Below, one piece after another: positions 1 through 7,940 of a DNA stretch of 64,000 nucleotides. Position 1 is the stretch's first letter, and every line of letters starts with the position of its first letter. Made by a program: the position numbers and the translations under genes. Origin of the DNA: G020354025 sp964621455 (GTDB lineage Bacteria > Fidelibacterota > Marinisomatia > SCGC-AAA003-L08 > TS1B11); assembly GCA_964621455.1 (NCBI GenBank), contig CAZULW010000005.1, positions 14,508-78,507 on the forward strand, given 5' to 3'. The notes below the pieces were generated by a model. It was given only the letters and a program-made list of their open reading frames with translations, ran no database searches and was not told where the DNA came from.

Positions 1-789
1 CTGATTGAGACAAAAGGGTGTCTGAATTGTCACAGCATTGGGGATCAGGGTTCCTCCGACGGCATTGCCCTGGATCAGTTAAAGGAATACGCCTCGCCGC
101 TGTATATCGCCCAGGTTATTTGGAATCATGGACCCGCAATGCAGGAACAGATGGTCACCATGGGGGTTGAGCGTCCCACTTTTGATGATAATGATATCAC
201 GCATCTAAGCGCGTACCTTAGGGAATCCAGTCGAGGTCAACCCTCCGGCCGTCAGTACATGTCTCCGGGAAACCCGCAAGCAGGTGCGCTTCTATTCACG
301 TCAGTAGGATGTTCTTATTGCCATGCCATAGATGCTGGCAAACCCTCTCAGGGGGCAAGATTGAGTGAGATGAACCTCCATCGCAGTGTTACCGCTATTG
401 CCGGCACCATGTGGAATCACGGCAATATAATGGGGGAAGCAATGGAAGCGGAAGGTATCAAATGGCCCACATTTGAAGGATCTGAGATGGCGGACCTGAT
501 TGCCTACCTCTATTTCTCAGATTACCAGATATCTCCTGGAGATCCAGAATTGGGTCAGCAGGTTTTTAAAGGTAAATCGTGTGCCGCGTGTCACGGCAAG
601 AGGGAAACTCATGAATTCACCTGGGCAACATTTCCAGGACAACCTACCGATCTGATTACAACCATGTGGAACCATGTGCCATATATGCGCGAATTGACTG
701 TTACAAAGAACATCCCGTGGCCTGAGTTAACCGCAGAGGACTTTCAGAACCTGTACGCTTACCTGATTCACTGGGTTTCGAAGAACTAG
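1..789 (+). CDS. Triheme cytochrome c (5' end outside window)
   Basis: The reading frame is open from base 1, so the N-terminus and any signal peptide lie upstream of the window. Three CXXCH haem c sites are visible: CLNCH (bases 28-42), CSYCH and CAACH. They are spaced about 90 residues apart, each at the start of a similar module containing MWNHG- or IWNHG-like and WP-x-(F/L) motifs. The protein is therefore a tandem of three class I-like monohaem domains. The frame ends at TAG 787-789. It probably works as a periplasmic electron carrier for the quinol-oxidising complex encoded just downstream. The 245 bases to the next gene hold no convincing ORF. The haem assignment is firm; the partner is inferred from position. 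Confidence 0.9.
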   Translation: MIETKGCLNCHSIGDQGSSDGIALDQLKEYASPLYIAQVIWNHGPAMQEQMVTMGVERPTFDDNDITHLSAYLRESSRGQPSGRQYMSPGNPQAGALLFTSVGCSYCHAIDAGKPSQGARLSEMNLHRSVTAIAGTMWNHGNIMGEAMEAEGIKWPTFEGSEMADLIAYLYFSDYQISPGDPELGQQVFKGKSCAACHGKRETHEFTWATFPGQPTDLITTMWNHVPYMRELTVTKNIPWPELTAEDFQNLYAYLIHWVSKN

Positions 790-1058
790 GTTACTACAAG
801 GAGGATCACATTTATTCTATTTTCCAGGCTATCCAAGGCTAGTGATGGAGGCCTTTCGCCAAGATACCGGTGAAATAGTGGGCATAGCGTGAAGGTATGC
901 GGCGAATTCTCAGTACATAAAAGAGATCGGGAACTGAATCAACGATTGACTACCGCAGAGATTCCCTACAGAAATCGCCCGTACTCCGTCATTGACTACT
1001 TGGGAAATTTATTACAAACTTTGCTCCTCCCGTTATGGGTGAAAGAGCAGGAGATAGA

Positions 1059-1541
1059 ATGAAGGACAGTGAGACAATCGCGAACACCGCACCCGATTCC
1101 GATACTACCCTCTCGCGGCGGCGCCTGCTAACATGGTTCCTCGGTTTTGGTGTCATTGGCTGGCTGGGTAGTACGCTGTATCCGGTGGTCAGATTTCTCA
1201 TACCGCCCGAAGTCGGTGAGGCCAAGGTCTCTTCTATGAAAGTTGGAATGCTCACCGATCAGTGGGAGAAACCTTTTCGGATCATACAATTCGGTCGCAC
1301 GCCGGTCATGCTCTTCAAAGACGGCCAGGGGACCTATCGGGCTCTGGCAGCCACCTGTACCCACCTAGCCTGCATTGTCCAGTATAGGCAGGAGGACAAC
1401 ATCGTCTGGTGCGCCTGCCACAACGGCAAGTTCGATCTGTCCGGCAAGGTCATCTCCGGCCCGCCTCCCGATGCCCTGGAAGGCTACGATGTCAATATCA
1501 CCGACAACGGCGAGATCTGGATCTCGCGGAGGCAGACATAG
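1059..1541 (+). CDS. Rieske 2Fe-2S subunit of a cytochrome bc-type complex
   Basis: This 160-residue protein has a twin-arginine-like SRRR segment and one membrane anchor (about residues 22-47), followed by a Rieske domain. Box I is CTHLAC (C100, H102, C105) and box II is CACH (C118, C120, H121). These give the two Cys and two His cluster ligands and the stabilising disulfide pair. It takes electrons from quinol at the cytochrome b site and hands them to a cytochrome c. The start at 1059 is preferred over an in-frame ATG at 1035 because AGGAG (1049-1053) sits 5 bases before it. The cytochrome b gene begins 2 bases after the stop, so the two are surely co-transcribed. Confidence 0.93.
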   Translation: MKDSETIANTAPDSDTTLSRRRLLTWFLGFGVIGWLGSTLYPVVRFLIPPEVGEAKVSSMKVGMLTDQWEKPFRIIQFGRTPVMLFKDGQGTYRALAATCTHLACIVQYRQEDNIVWCACHNGKFDLSGKVISGPPPDALEGYDVNITDNGEIWISRRQT

Positions 1542-1543
1542 CT

Positions 1544-2614
1544 ATGGCAAGGCTCTCAAACTGGTTTGAAGACCGGTACAATCTACGACCGCTCATTGAG
1601 TTTCTGAAGAAAAAGCAGGTTCCCATGGGGCGGGGCTGGTATTGGTCATATATGGGAGGTGTGGCCCTATTCTTGTGTGCCATCCAGTTGGCTTCAGGAA
1701 TCCTGCTGCTCATGTACTACAAGGCCAGCGCCAACGAAGCGTACGAATCGATCCGGTTTATCACTTCCAAGGTACAATTCGGCTGGCTGATTCGTAATAT
1801 CCATAGTTGGTCGGCTAACCTTCTGCTGCTGGTGGCCTTTCTCCACATGTTCTCGGTATTTTTCCAGCGTGCCTACCGCCAGCCCCGCGAGCTGACCTGG
1901 GTAACCGGGATGATACTTGGCCTGTTGTGCATGGCTTTTGGCTTCAGTGGTTACTTACTCCCCTGGAACGAGTTGGCTTTTTTCGCTACTAAGGTGGGTA
2001 CCGAGATTGCGGGCGCCGTTCCCCTGGTGGGCAAGGCCATTATGATTGTTCTCCGGGGCGGTGAGGGGATCACCGGCGCTACCCTGCCGCGCTTTTTCGG
2101 TTTCCACGTGGCCATCCTACCAGCCGTGTTCGTGGTGTTTCTCACTATCCATCTGGTGTTCATCCAGCTGCAAGGTATGCACGAGCCCAAATCCTGGGCC
2201 GAGACACCCCCGAAAAAACGGCGTTCCATGCCCTTTTTTCCCCATTTCATGCTCCGCGATGTTCTTCTCTGGCTGATCGTTCTGAATATCGTGGCCGTTT
2301 TCGCTGTTTTTTTCCCGTGGGAACTGGGTTCCAAGGCCGATCTCTTCGCCCCGGCCCCAGCGAACATCAGGCCCGAGTGGTACTTCGTATTCATGTTTCA
2401 GACCCTCAAATTCATCCCCCCCCATGTCCTGGGTATCGAGGGCGAGGTGATCGGTATTCTGGGCTTCATGGCAGGTATCCTGGTCTGGCTGATTGTTCCC
2501 TTCATCGACCTCAAGGACGATGAGAAGCGCTATCGAATGTTGATACGTATCGGTATCGGAGTCATAGTGGTGGTCTATATAGCCGCCATGACCGTATGGG
2601 GGTATATGGTATGA
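1544..2614 (+). CDS. Cytochrome b, fused b/subunit IV form
   Basis: This is a 356-residue polytopic membrane protein. The first four helices hold the b-haem histidine pairs (IHSW and FLHMF in one helix; GFHV and IHLVF in another). The C-terminal part carries the PEWYFVFMFQ segment, matching the PEWY motif of the quinol oxidation site. N- and C-terminal halves are in one chain, as in mitochondrial cytochrome b, not split as in b6/IV. The start at 1544 follows the GGAGG at 1528-1532; an upstream extension in the same frame overlaps the Rieske gene and is not needed. The stop overlaps the next gene as ATGA, indicating translational coupling to the nonahaem cytochrome. Confidence 0.95.
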   Translation: MARLSNWFEDRYNLRPLIEFLKKKQVPMGRGWYWSYMGGVALFLCAIQLASGILLLMYYKASANEAYESIRFITSKVQFGWLIRNIHSWSANLLLLVAFLHMFSVFFQRAYRQPRELTWVTGMILGLLCMAFGFSGYLLPWNELAFFATKVGTEIAGAVPLVGKAIMIVLRGGEGITGATLPRFFGFHVAILPAVFVVFLTIHLVFIQLQGMHEPKSWAETPPKKRRSMPFFPHFMLRDVLLWLIVLNIVAVFAVFFPWELGSKADLFAPAPANIRPEWYFVFMFQTLKFIPPHVLGIEGEVIGILGFMAGILVWLIVPFIDLKDDEKRYRMLIRIGIGVIVVVYIAAMTVWGYMV

Positions 2615-3855
2615 AGCGGCACCTGACTGTTCTCCTGGGGCTGGCCTGCCTGGTGGCAGTAGCCCGATCACAGGGAATTGAGCAAAGTGGATGTGTGGGG
2701 TGTCATCTTGAGCAGGACCCACCCTATTCCACCCCGGCGGAGACCTTCGAGTCCGATGTCCACGGTCAGGCGGGATTCACCTGCGAAGTCTGTCACGGCG
2801 GCGACCCGGAGGCCTGGGACTATGATGAAGCCAAGGACCCGGCGCGGGGCTTCATCGGCATTCCCGTCGGCCGACAGGTGGTGGAAGTCTGTGGCCGATG
2901 CCATGCCGATCCAGATTTGATACGCCGGTACAATCCCAACCTCCCCACCGACCAGATAGCCAAGTACTGGACCAGCGGCCATGGCAAGAGTCTTATGCAG
3001 GGTAATACCGAGGTCGCCCAATGCGCCTCCTGCCACGGGACCCACGCCATCAAGCGCAGCGACGATCCCGGTTCACCGGTTTATCACAACAACGTCGCCA
3101 ATACCTGCGGCGAATGCCACGCTAATCCTTTACTGATGAACAAGTTTGATATCAATTCTCAAGTTGTCGCACAATACCGTGGCAGCGTTCACGGTACAGC
3201 GCTGTTGCTGCACGGAGATGTTGCGGCTCCCACCTGTAACGATTGCCACGGAAACCACGGTGCCGCACCCCCGGAAGTCGGCTCTATTCAGGAAGTCTGT
3301 GGTGCCTGCCACGTCAATAACCAGACCCTGTACAATCAGACCAAGATGGGAAAAATGTTTTCCACCAAGGGTATGCACGGCTGCGTGGTTTGCCATACAG
3401 CCCACGATATACAACCACCCAATGACAGCATGATCAGCGCTGATCCGGGTGGTGTCTGTGGCCGTTGTCATCAGCCTAGCGATCCAGGAGCTATCCAGGC
3501 AGGGCAAATGCGTTCCCTCCTCGACAGTCTAAACAATGCCTTGGTGGAAGCCAATCGAGCACTTGATGAAGCAGAAAACCGTGGGCTTGAGGTAGAAGAC
3601 TTACTGTTTGATCTCCAGACCGCCACCTCCTTCATGATTCACTCCCGGACGAAGGTTCACACTTATGAGGCCAATAAGATCAGGGAAGAAGTAGAGCCGG
3701 GCCTGGAACTTGTGTCGAATATTGTGCACGGAGTAAGCTTGCTCATGCACGATTTCAGGATGCGAAAGGTCGGCCTTGGCATCGCCACCATTTTCATCAG
3801 CTTCCTGGCCCTGGTTCTTTACCTCTACATTCGCACCCTCGATAAAAGTCAGTAA
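2611..3855 (+). CDS. Nonaheme cytochrome c, C-terminal membrane anchor
   Basis: The 414-residue protein starts at the ATGA overlap with cytochrome b. It has a signal peptide (about residues 1-20) and nine CXXCH sites: CVGCH, CEVCH, CGRCH, CASCH, CGECH, CNDCH, CGACH, CVVCH and CGRCH. A haem-free helical region (about 295-375) follows, then a C-terminal transmembrane helix and a short RTLDKSQ tail. Haem domain and anchor imply a periplasmic multihaem module held in the inner membrane. In an operon with Rieske and cytochrome b it occupies the place of cytochrome c1, so it is probably the electron exit of the complex. Such multihaem replacements are known in several deltaproteobacterial and FCB lineages. 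Confidence 0.92.
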   Translation: MKRHLTVLLGLACLVAVARSQGIEQSGCVGCHLEQDPPYSTPAETFESDVHGQAGFTCEVCHGGDPEAWDYDEAKDPARGFIGIPVGRQVVEVCGRCHADPDLIRRYNPNLPTDQIAKYWTSGHGKSLMQGNTEVAQCASCHGTHAIKRSDDPGSPVYHNNVANTCGECHANPLLMNKFDINSQVVAQYRGSVHGTALLLHGDVAAPTCNDCHGNHGAAPPEVGSIQEVCGACHVNNQTLYNQTKMGKMFSTKGMHGCVVCHTAHDIQPPNDSMISADPGGVCGRCHQPSDPGAIQAGQMRSLLDSLNNALVEANRALDEAENRGLEVEDLLFDLQTATSFMIHSRTKVHTYEANKIREEVEPGLELVSNIVHGVSLLMHDFRMRKVGLGIATIFISFLALVLYLYIRTLDKSQ

Positions 3856-3964
3856 CGCCCCGGCAAGATGCTTGTCTCATCGGCAACTCCATCTGTTCAG
3901 CCCTGCAGCTTATTATCTGCGGGTTCCGGGAACTCAAGCCGTATTTAAGAGGAGCAGACAACAC

Positions 3965-4900
3965 GTGCGGTCATGGAGATCAATAGCGCCGGTGCTCTGG
4001 CTGGTAGTATCGGTATGGAGCCCCTCTGGATCGGACGCCCTTCAGGCCCAGGAACCGAGCCCCTACGAAAAATTTGATGTACTGATCCTGGCCGAGTACG
4101 AGCACCCGGGAGTGGAGGTTCGGGTGGAAGGTGTTGTAAAGCCTGGCCAGTACCCGCGCTACCTGGAGCTGGAAGTGTCCCCGGATACCAGAATCGCTCT
4201 GCTCACGAAGCCCGGCCCCCAGGGCAAGCCGGTCAGTGAACGGATAGAGGCCCGGGAAGAGGACGGCAGGACCTACCTGCCCGTCGATGTCAGTGAGGCC
4301 CGGTTCCTGCTACGCTATTATTTCAACCCGTTTGACAGAGAGAGCGTGAAGCGGACGTTTGCCTATGAGTTGAACACCAATGAAGTGCTCCCTGAGTTTC
4401 ATATGATCATCCAGAAGCCTGTTGCGGCGCAAAATTTTAAGCACTCCCTGGCTGAGGCCGAAGAACAGGTGGGCGAATTCGATCTGACCTATTATCAGCA
4501 ACATATTCATGGGTTGCAGCCCGGCGCCGGCTTCAGCGTGGCGGTCGAGTACGACAATCCCACTCAGGCTCTCACCCTGACAGAGCTCCAGGCCAGGATG
4601 GAGCGGAAGCAGGCGGAGGACGGCACCGGTCAGCGAGCTGCGGGCGACAGGCGCCCGTTGAATCTGATGACGGTTCTTTTGGCAGGGGCGCTGCTGGCCA
4701 TATGCATATTCATCGCCTTCCGGCTGTGGGACGGGAGGAAGGCCGCGGCCTTGGGCAGGGCGCCCTGGAAAGCCCGGAGCTCTGCCCCGCCGGAAGCAGG
4801 CTCCGCAAAATCTCCCAAAGAAAAGCGGGTCTGCAGCGACTGCGGCACTCCCCGCCGGCCGGGAGCCCGCTTCTGCGCCCACTGCGGCAAGAAATTCTAG
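3965..4900 (+). CDS. Membrane protein with periplasmic domain and C-terminal zinc ribbon
   Basis: I do not recognise the family. The GTG at 3965 is the likely start: a GAGGAG-like site lies about 10 bases upstream, and the resulting protein (311 residues) begins with a signal/anchor helix. A beta-rich extracytoplasmic region follows (about 35-225), including a carboxypeptidase-regulatory-like stretch (EVRVEGVVKPGQYPRYLELE). A transmembrane helix lies at about 232-252. The cytosolic tail ends in a CSDCG...CAHCG zinc ribbon. It is about 110 bases downstream of the nonahaem cytochrome on the same strand and may be an accessory or assembly factor for that complex, which is inference only. A similar zinc ribbon tail occurs on the CcmI-like protein at 21754-22239. 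Confidence 0.75.
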   Translation: MRSWRSIAPVLWLVVSVWSPSGSDALQAQEPSPYEKFDVLILAEYEHPGVEVRVEGVVKPGQYPRYLELEVSPDTRIALLTKPGPQGKPVSERIEAREEDGRTYLPVDVSEARFLLRYYFNPFDRESVKRTFAYELNTNEVLPEFHMIIQKPVAAQNFKHSLAEAEEQVGEFDLTYYQQHIHGLQPGAGFSVAVEYDNPTQALTLTELQARMERKQAEDGTGQRAAGDRRPLNLMTVLLAGALLAICIFIAFRLWDGRKAAALGRAPWKARSSAPPEAGSAKSPKEKRVCSDCGTPRRPGARFCAHCGKKF

Positions 4901-5549
4901 ATTGTCCGCGGGCCTGATCGGCGGAATGCTCGTATACGGCAAGGGCCGAGGCCACGTCGGGGTCCATCCTGGGCCACCCCACAAACGGGGAAGCGAGGAT
5001 CGGGGAAATTAGACAAAACCCCGCCAAAATCCCGCATTTTAAGGGTACCCCCCCGACGAGAGGCGTAAATCTCCCTGTTGAAAAATATTTCCGCCCCAAA
5101 ACCGCCCTCTGGGCCCACGACGTAGGAACCAGGGACCCATACGGGCAGCGCCCTCAGGGTCCATGACGTTGGAACTAGGACCCCTATGGGCAGCGCTCGC
5201 GGGATGATATGGCTGCGGTATCCTCATTGCGCCCTAATATAAGCCAGAGGGCGGGCCTTGTCGTTCGCCTGGTGCGCGTGAAGAAATGAATATTGACGAT
5301 TTAATATTGTCGATTGAAGAGAAAAATAGAAAGAATATGAGAAAAGAGAACCGCCAAGGCGCAAAGGACGCCAAGAGGAAAGATAGAAATAACCGCCAAG
5401 GCTCGCTTCTAGCCCCGCCTGGGGCGGGATACTAGACCCCGCTTCCTGCCCCGCCGATGGCGGGACTTTCGGCGGGGCGGGCGCGCGGGCGATGTAGATG
5501 CCGGTAAGACTCTTCCGAAATTTGTTTCTGAAGTTATAAATTGTTAGAG
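4901..5549. other. Non-coding stretch with short repeats
   Basis: No convincing gene. It holds an imperfect direct repeat (about 5114-5149 and 5161-5196, period near 47 bp, sharing ggaac and gggcagcgc blocks). There is also a short tandem repeat of ATATTG(A/T)CGATT near 5288-5314. A segment rich in CCGCCAAGG and GGCGGGAC motifs runs through 5350-5480. A core-site-like GTTAGAG at 5543-5549 abuts the first attC box head to head and may be the trace of a further lost cassette. Confidence 0.5.
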
Positions 5550-5682
5550 GTCTAACGGATGAAATAACCCGCGTGAAACTTTTCACCACAGGACTTTCCC
5601 GATGCAAATTTACGTTTGTTAAACCATTAAACATCGAAATTACGCGTCCAGCTTTTCACGTCAGGTTGATTGTGGGTTAGAT
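5550..5682 (-). repeat. attC-like site 3' of the TSP3 lipoprotein
   Basis: On the plus strand the site runs from GTCTAAC (5550-5556) to GTTAGAT (5676-5682), 133 bp, within the usual attC range. The inner arms are imperfectly complementary: the arm after the left box contains AACCCGCGTGAAA, and the right arm contains TTTTCACGTCAGGTT. It begins 18 bases after the stop of the minus-strand lipoprotein gene. Confidence 0.75.
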
Positions 5683-5699
5683 GGCACAAGGTATTGTAT

Positions 5700-6164
5700 T
5701 TATGGTAGTAAAAGATATAGACCTTCACAATCCTTCATTCGTTCTTCACAGTTTGGAACATCTTTTTCTTTATTATATAAGCTGGCATCGGTATCCTGAT
5801 CAGGATCATTTGGGTAATGGTCAAATAAATCATTACAGCCATCGCCATCTGAATCATCTATACAAGAAGGCATTTGTTTTGTACGATCTAGATCATTGAC
5901 TAAACTTTGCCAGTAATTTTCGGATGAATCTGGAAAAAGTTCGGCAATTGCATAAATGTTATCAACATATCCATCGCCATCAATATCGAGATCGGTTTCA
6001 TCTGGAATGCCATCAGCATCACTGTCTCTATAGTAGCTTTCGTCATTAGGAAAATCATCAAGGAGGTCAATGCAACCGTCACCATCGGTATCACAGTCAA
6101 TGTCATTATCATTGCAACAAAATGAAAAAATGATTACTAAACATAAGAGAATTGTTTTAAGCAT
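5700..6164 (-). CDS. Small lipoprotein with thrombospondin type 3-like calcium repeats
   Basis: This 154-residue protein has an N-terminal hydrophobic signal ending in FSFCC, a plausible though non-canonical lipobox. It then carries several DxDxDG-type loops (DTDGDGC, DSDADG, DIDGDG, DSDGDGC), typical of thrombospondin type 3 calcium-binding repeats. Cys pairs near the repeats may form disulfides. It is probably exported and surface-anchored, with calcium stabilising the fold. The gene is clearly more AT-rich than the surrounding chromosome and sits alone in an integron cassette whose attC starts just after the stop. No enzyme domain is visible, so the function is unknown. Confidence 0.7.
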   Translation of the reverse strand: MLKTILLCLVIIFSFCCNDNDIDCDTDGDGCIDLLDDFPNDESYYRDSDADGIPDETDLDIDGDGYVDNIYAIAELFPDSSENYWQSLVNDLDRTKQMPSCIDDSDGDGCNDLFDHYPNDPDQDTDASLYNKEKDVPNCEERMKDCEGLYLLLP

Positions 6165-6196
6165 TTATTAAAAATGACCTATTTTGATTTTATGCT

Positions 6197-6268
6197 CTCT
6201 AACGGCTGAGCTCACCCGCCGCCATGGAGCACAGCGCAATAGCGGTCAGGTGCAGCGCCTTGTTAGAC
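6197..6268 (-). repeat. attC-like site 3' of the DUF3303-like gene
   Basis: 72 bp bounded by CTCTAAC (6197-6203) and GTTAGAC (6262-6268) on the plus strand. Read on the minus strand it starts GTCTAACAAGGCGCTGCACC and closes with GGTGAGCTCAGCCGTTAGAG. The arms GGTG-AGCTCAGCC and the complement of GGCGCTGCACC pair with the small asymmetries expected of attC. This is the best-formed of the three sites. Confidence 0.85.
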
Positions 6269-6299
6269 GAAGTGCGAGCAATCTTTCTCTTACACCTTG

Positions 6300-6551
6300 T
6301 CACCGCACAATCGGCTCTTCGCTCACAGGTGTGACCGTACAGGTACAGCGCGTCCAGCCTGGATCGAGGAATTTGTGTATTGCATCCAGGCTATCCGCTT
6401 CCACGATATAGTAGATCGCGTGCTCGGAGAACGCACCATACATCGCCTTCAGCTTAGTCCCCTCTACGTTTGGATTATACAGTACCTTTGATCCCCCGGC
6501 GTCCTTAGGGCAATGTTCGGGAGTGTGGGTCTGTGTGATATGGAATAGCAT
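6300..6551 (-). CDS. DUF3303-like small protein (integron cassette gene)
   Basis: This 83-residue soluble protein begins MLFHITQTHTPEHCP and contains a YYIVEADS segment and a C-terminal CTCTVTPV segment. It resembles the small alpha/beta ferredoxin-like DUF3303 family, whose function is unknown. A strong ribosome-binding site (AAAGGAGG, about 8 bases upstream on the minus strand) supports the start at 6551. It sits alone in a cassette. Its stop lies 32 bases before the attC, and about 300 bases of AT-rich leader lie upstream, unusually long for a cassette. Confidence 0.75.
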   Translation of the reverse strand: MLFHITQTHTPEHCPKDAGGSKVLYNPNVEGTKLKAMYGAFSEHAIYYIVEADSLDAIHKFLDPGWTRCTCTVTPVSEEPIVR

Positions 6552-6851
6552 CTTACACCTCCTTTTATTAGGTAGTTTAGTAAGTTAAGTTAATTAAAAT
6601 TTTAGTTAGTTAGAAGTTCACGCAATGTTAAATAAATATGGTTGCCGACCAACAAAATATTTTAATTGCAACCAACCTTTTAACCAGGACAATCCGGTTC
6701 AGTTAGAAAATACATCGATAAAAATACGACGCACATCTTCGGGGGCGCGCAGCAATTTCGATTTCGGCATTAACCTCTCTCATAGAACCTCCCGAAACAG
6801 ACAAATACATACACGTCAATCTGATTTAGCAATTTTCTATACATCCCAAAA
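6552..6851. other. AT-rich cassette leader
   Basis: This is the part of the DUF3303 cassette 5' of the gene. It has tandem GTTA/AAGTTA units near 6577-6612 and no supported ORF on either strand; a plus-strand open frame at 6625-6957 runs through the next attC and is judged spurious. It could hold a cassette-borne promoter on the minus strand. Confidence 0.4.
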
Positions 6852-6959
6852 GCCTAACGAAGATGCGTTTCAGCCGCGAAGGCGCGGCTGCTGCTACTTC
6901 TTCTCGGTCTTCGGCTTGGCTCGACGCCGCGCCCCGTCGTCTGCATGCCGTTGTTAGCC
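6852..6959 (-). repeat. attC-like site 3' of the cyclase gene
   Basis: 108 bp bounded by GCCTAAC (6852-6858) and GTTAGCC (6953-6959) on the plus strand. On the minus strand the site starts GGCTAACAACGGCATGCAGA and ends with GCATCTTCGTTAGGC. An inner GCCGCG/CGCGGC stem is visible. The cyclase stop codon TAA lies inside the first box (6954-6956), as is common for integron cassettes. Confidence 0.85.
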
Positions 6960-7748
6960 CGCCGAGGCTCGCAGTACGCGCACACCAAGAGACTCACTTT
7001 TTCCTTTCAATTCAAGCCGACGTTGCTCCAAATCCCCAAGCTTCAGGCTAGAAGCGACATAGGCCACATCGCTAATTAGAGCCTCACCCGCCCCGGCCTT
7101 AGACGCGAGACGGGCGGTAATGTTGACGTTATCACCCAGGGCTGTAACATCAGTGACACTTCCTTCCGCTCCGCTAACCGTGCCTACGTAGGCAATGCCT
7201 GTGTGAACGCCAACACCAACCGAGAGCCAAGGACCCTGCCTATCGGTGTGACCTGTGACTTGGAGCAATTCTTGGGCGGCCAGCACTGACGCGCGCGCAT
7301 GATGGGCCCCTGTGAAGAGAGGGAAATATAGCCCAAGCACTTCATCCCCAACGAACTTGTCAATGAAAGCATCTGTCTTAATCAGCACCTTCGTGGCCGC
7401 CTTGTAAAATCGATTCATCAATCGGCTGAAGTCAGCCGCGCTCATCCTTTCAGCCAAACTTGTCGACCCGCGCACGTCTACAAAGAGCATGGAAATCTCG
7501 ACTTCCGTACCACCCGGGTACTTGTGCATGAAATGCATTCAAAAGTTACAGAAGCGGGGGTTTCTTCTGTATTGGCCTCTACCAACAAGGCGTGCCAAGA
7601 GTGCTCCTATACCATCGAAGGGGGCACTACAATTCTTACAACGGTCGTTTCCAGGAAGGAGCCTAAACCGTCGTCGGTCTTTGGCCCAGCTAAATTGGCC
7701 GCTCAAAAGTGCATGCCATACTTCATTTGCGGTTGGTTCTGTTGACAT
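6954..7748 (-). pseudogene. Zinc-finger adenylate/guanylate cyclase with in-frame UGA
   Basis: One open frame of 264 codons interrupted by a single TGA (7539-7541). The N-terminal part (start ATG 7748, with AAGGAG 7 bases upstream) has a CKNC pair and the end of a second pair, RFCNF-stop. The rest is a class III nucleotide cyclase domain: FVDVRGSTSLAERM, then KFVGDEVLG with the metal-binding Asp, then TALGDNVNITARLA. As I recall the family, the position of the TGA is normally the last Cys of an FCxFC motif. An ATG follows the TGA directly, so the catalytic domain could also be made by reinitiation. It would make a cyclic nucleotide from ATP or GTP. It is the first cassette after the integron junction. 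Confidence 0.7.
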
Positions 7749-7776
7749 AGACATTCTCCTTGAGATAGTGTAGACG

Positions 7777-7940
7777 GGCTAACTATCATTTATGAAGATA
7801 AACTACTCGCACTAAGAATATCATATTCTGCTTATCACCAGGTCGATATTAACTATCAAGGCTCGAGATGTCAAAATATAAATTACTGTAATTATATCAC
7901 TTGGTTGTAGGGCATTCATGGTACTATTATTCCCAATAAC
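7777..7940 (-). other. Integron junction and attI-like region
   Basis: The GTTAGCC core (minus strand, 7783-7777) marks where the first cassette joins the platform. The AT-rich 160 bases up to the integrase start would hold attI and the divergent promoters Pc and PintI. I cannot identify individual integrase-binding repeats by eye. Confidence 0.5.

Noticed and set aside
5224..5634. 136-codon minus-strand frame before the integron
   Set aside because: It crosses repeat motifs and the attC site, and the translation is proline/serine low complexity without a start signal.
6625..6957. 110-codon plus-strand frame in the cassette leader
   Set aside because: It runs through the attC site of the next cassette, has no ribosome-binding site and low-complexity content.
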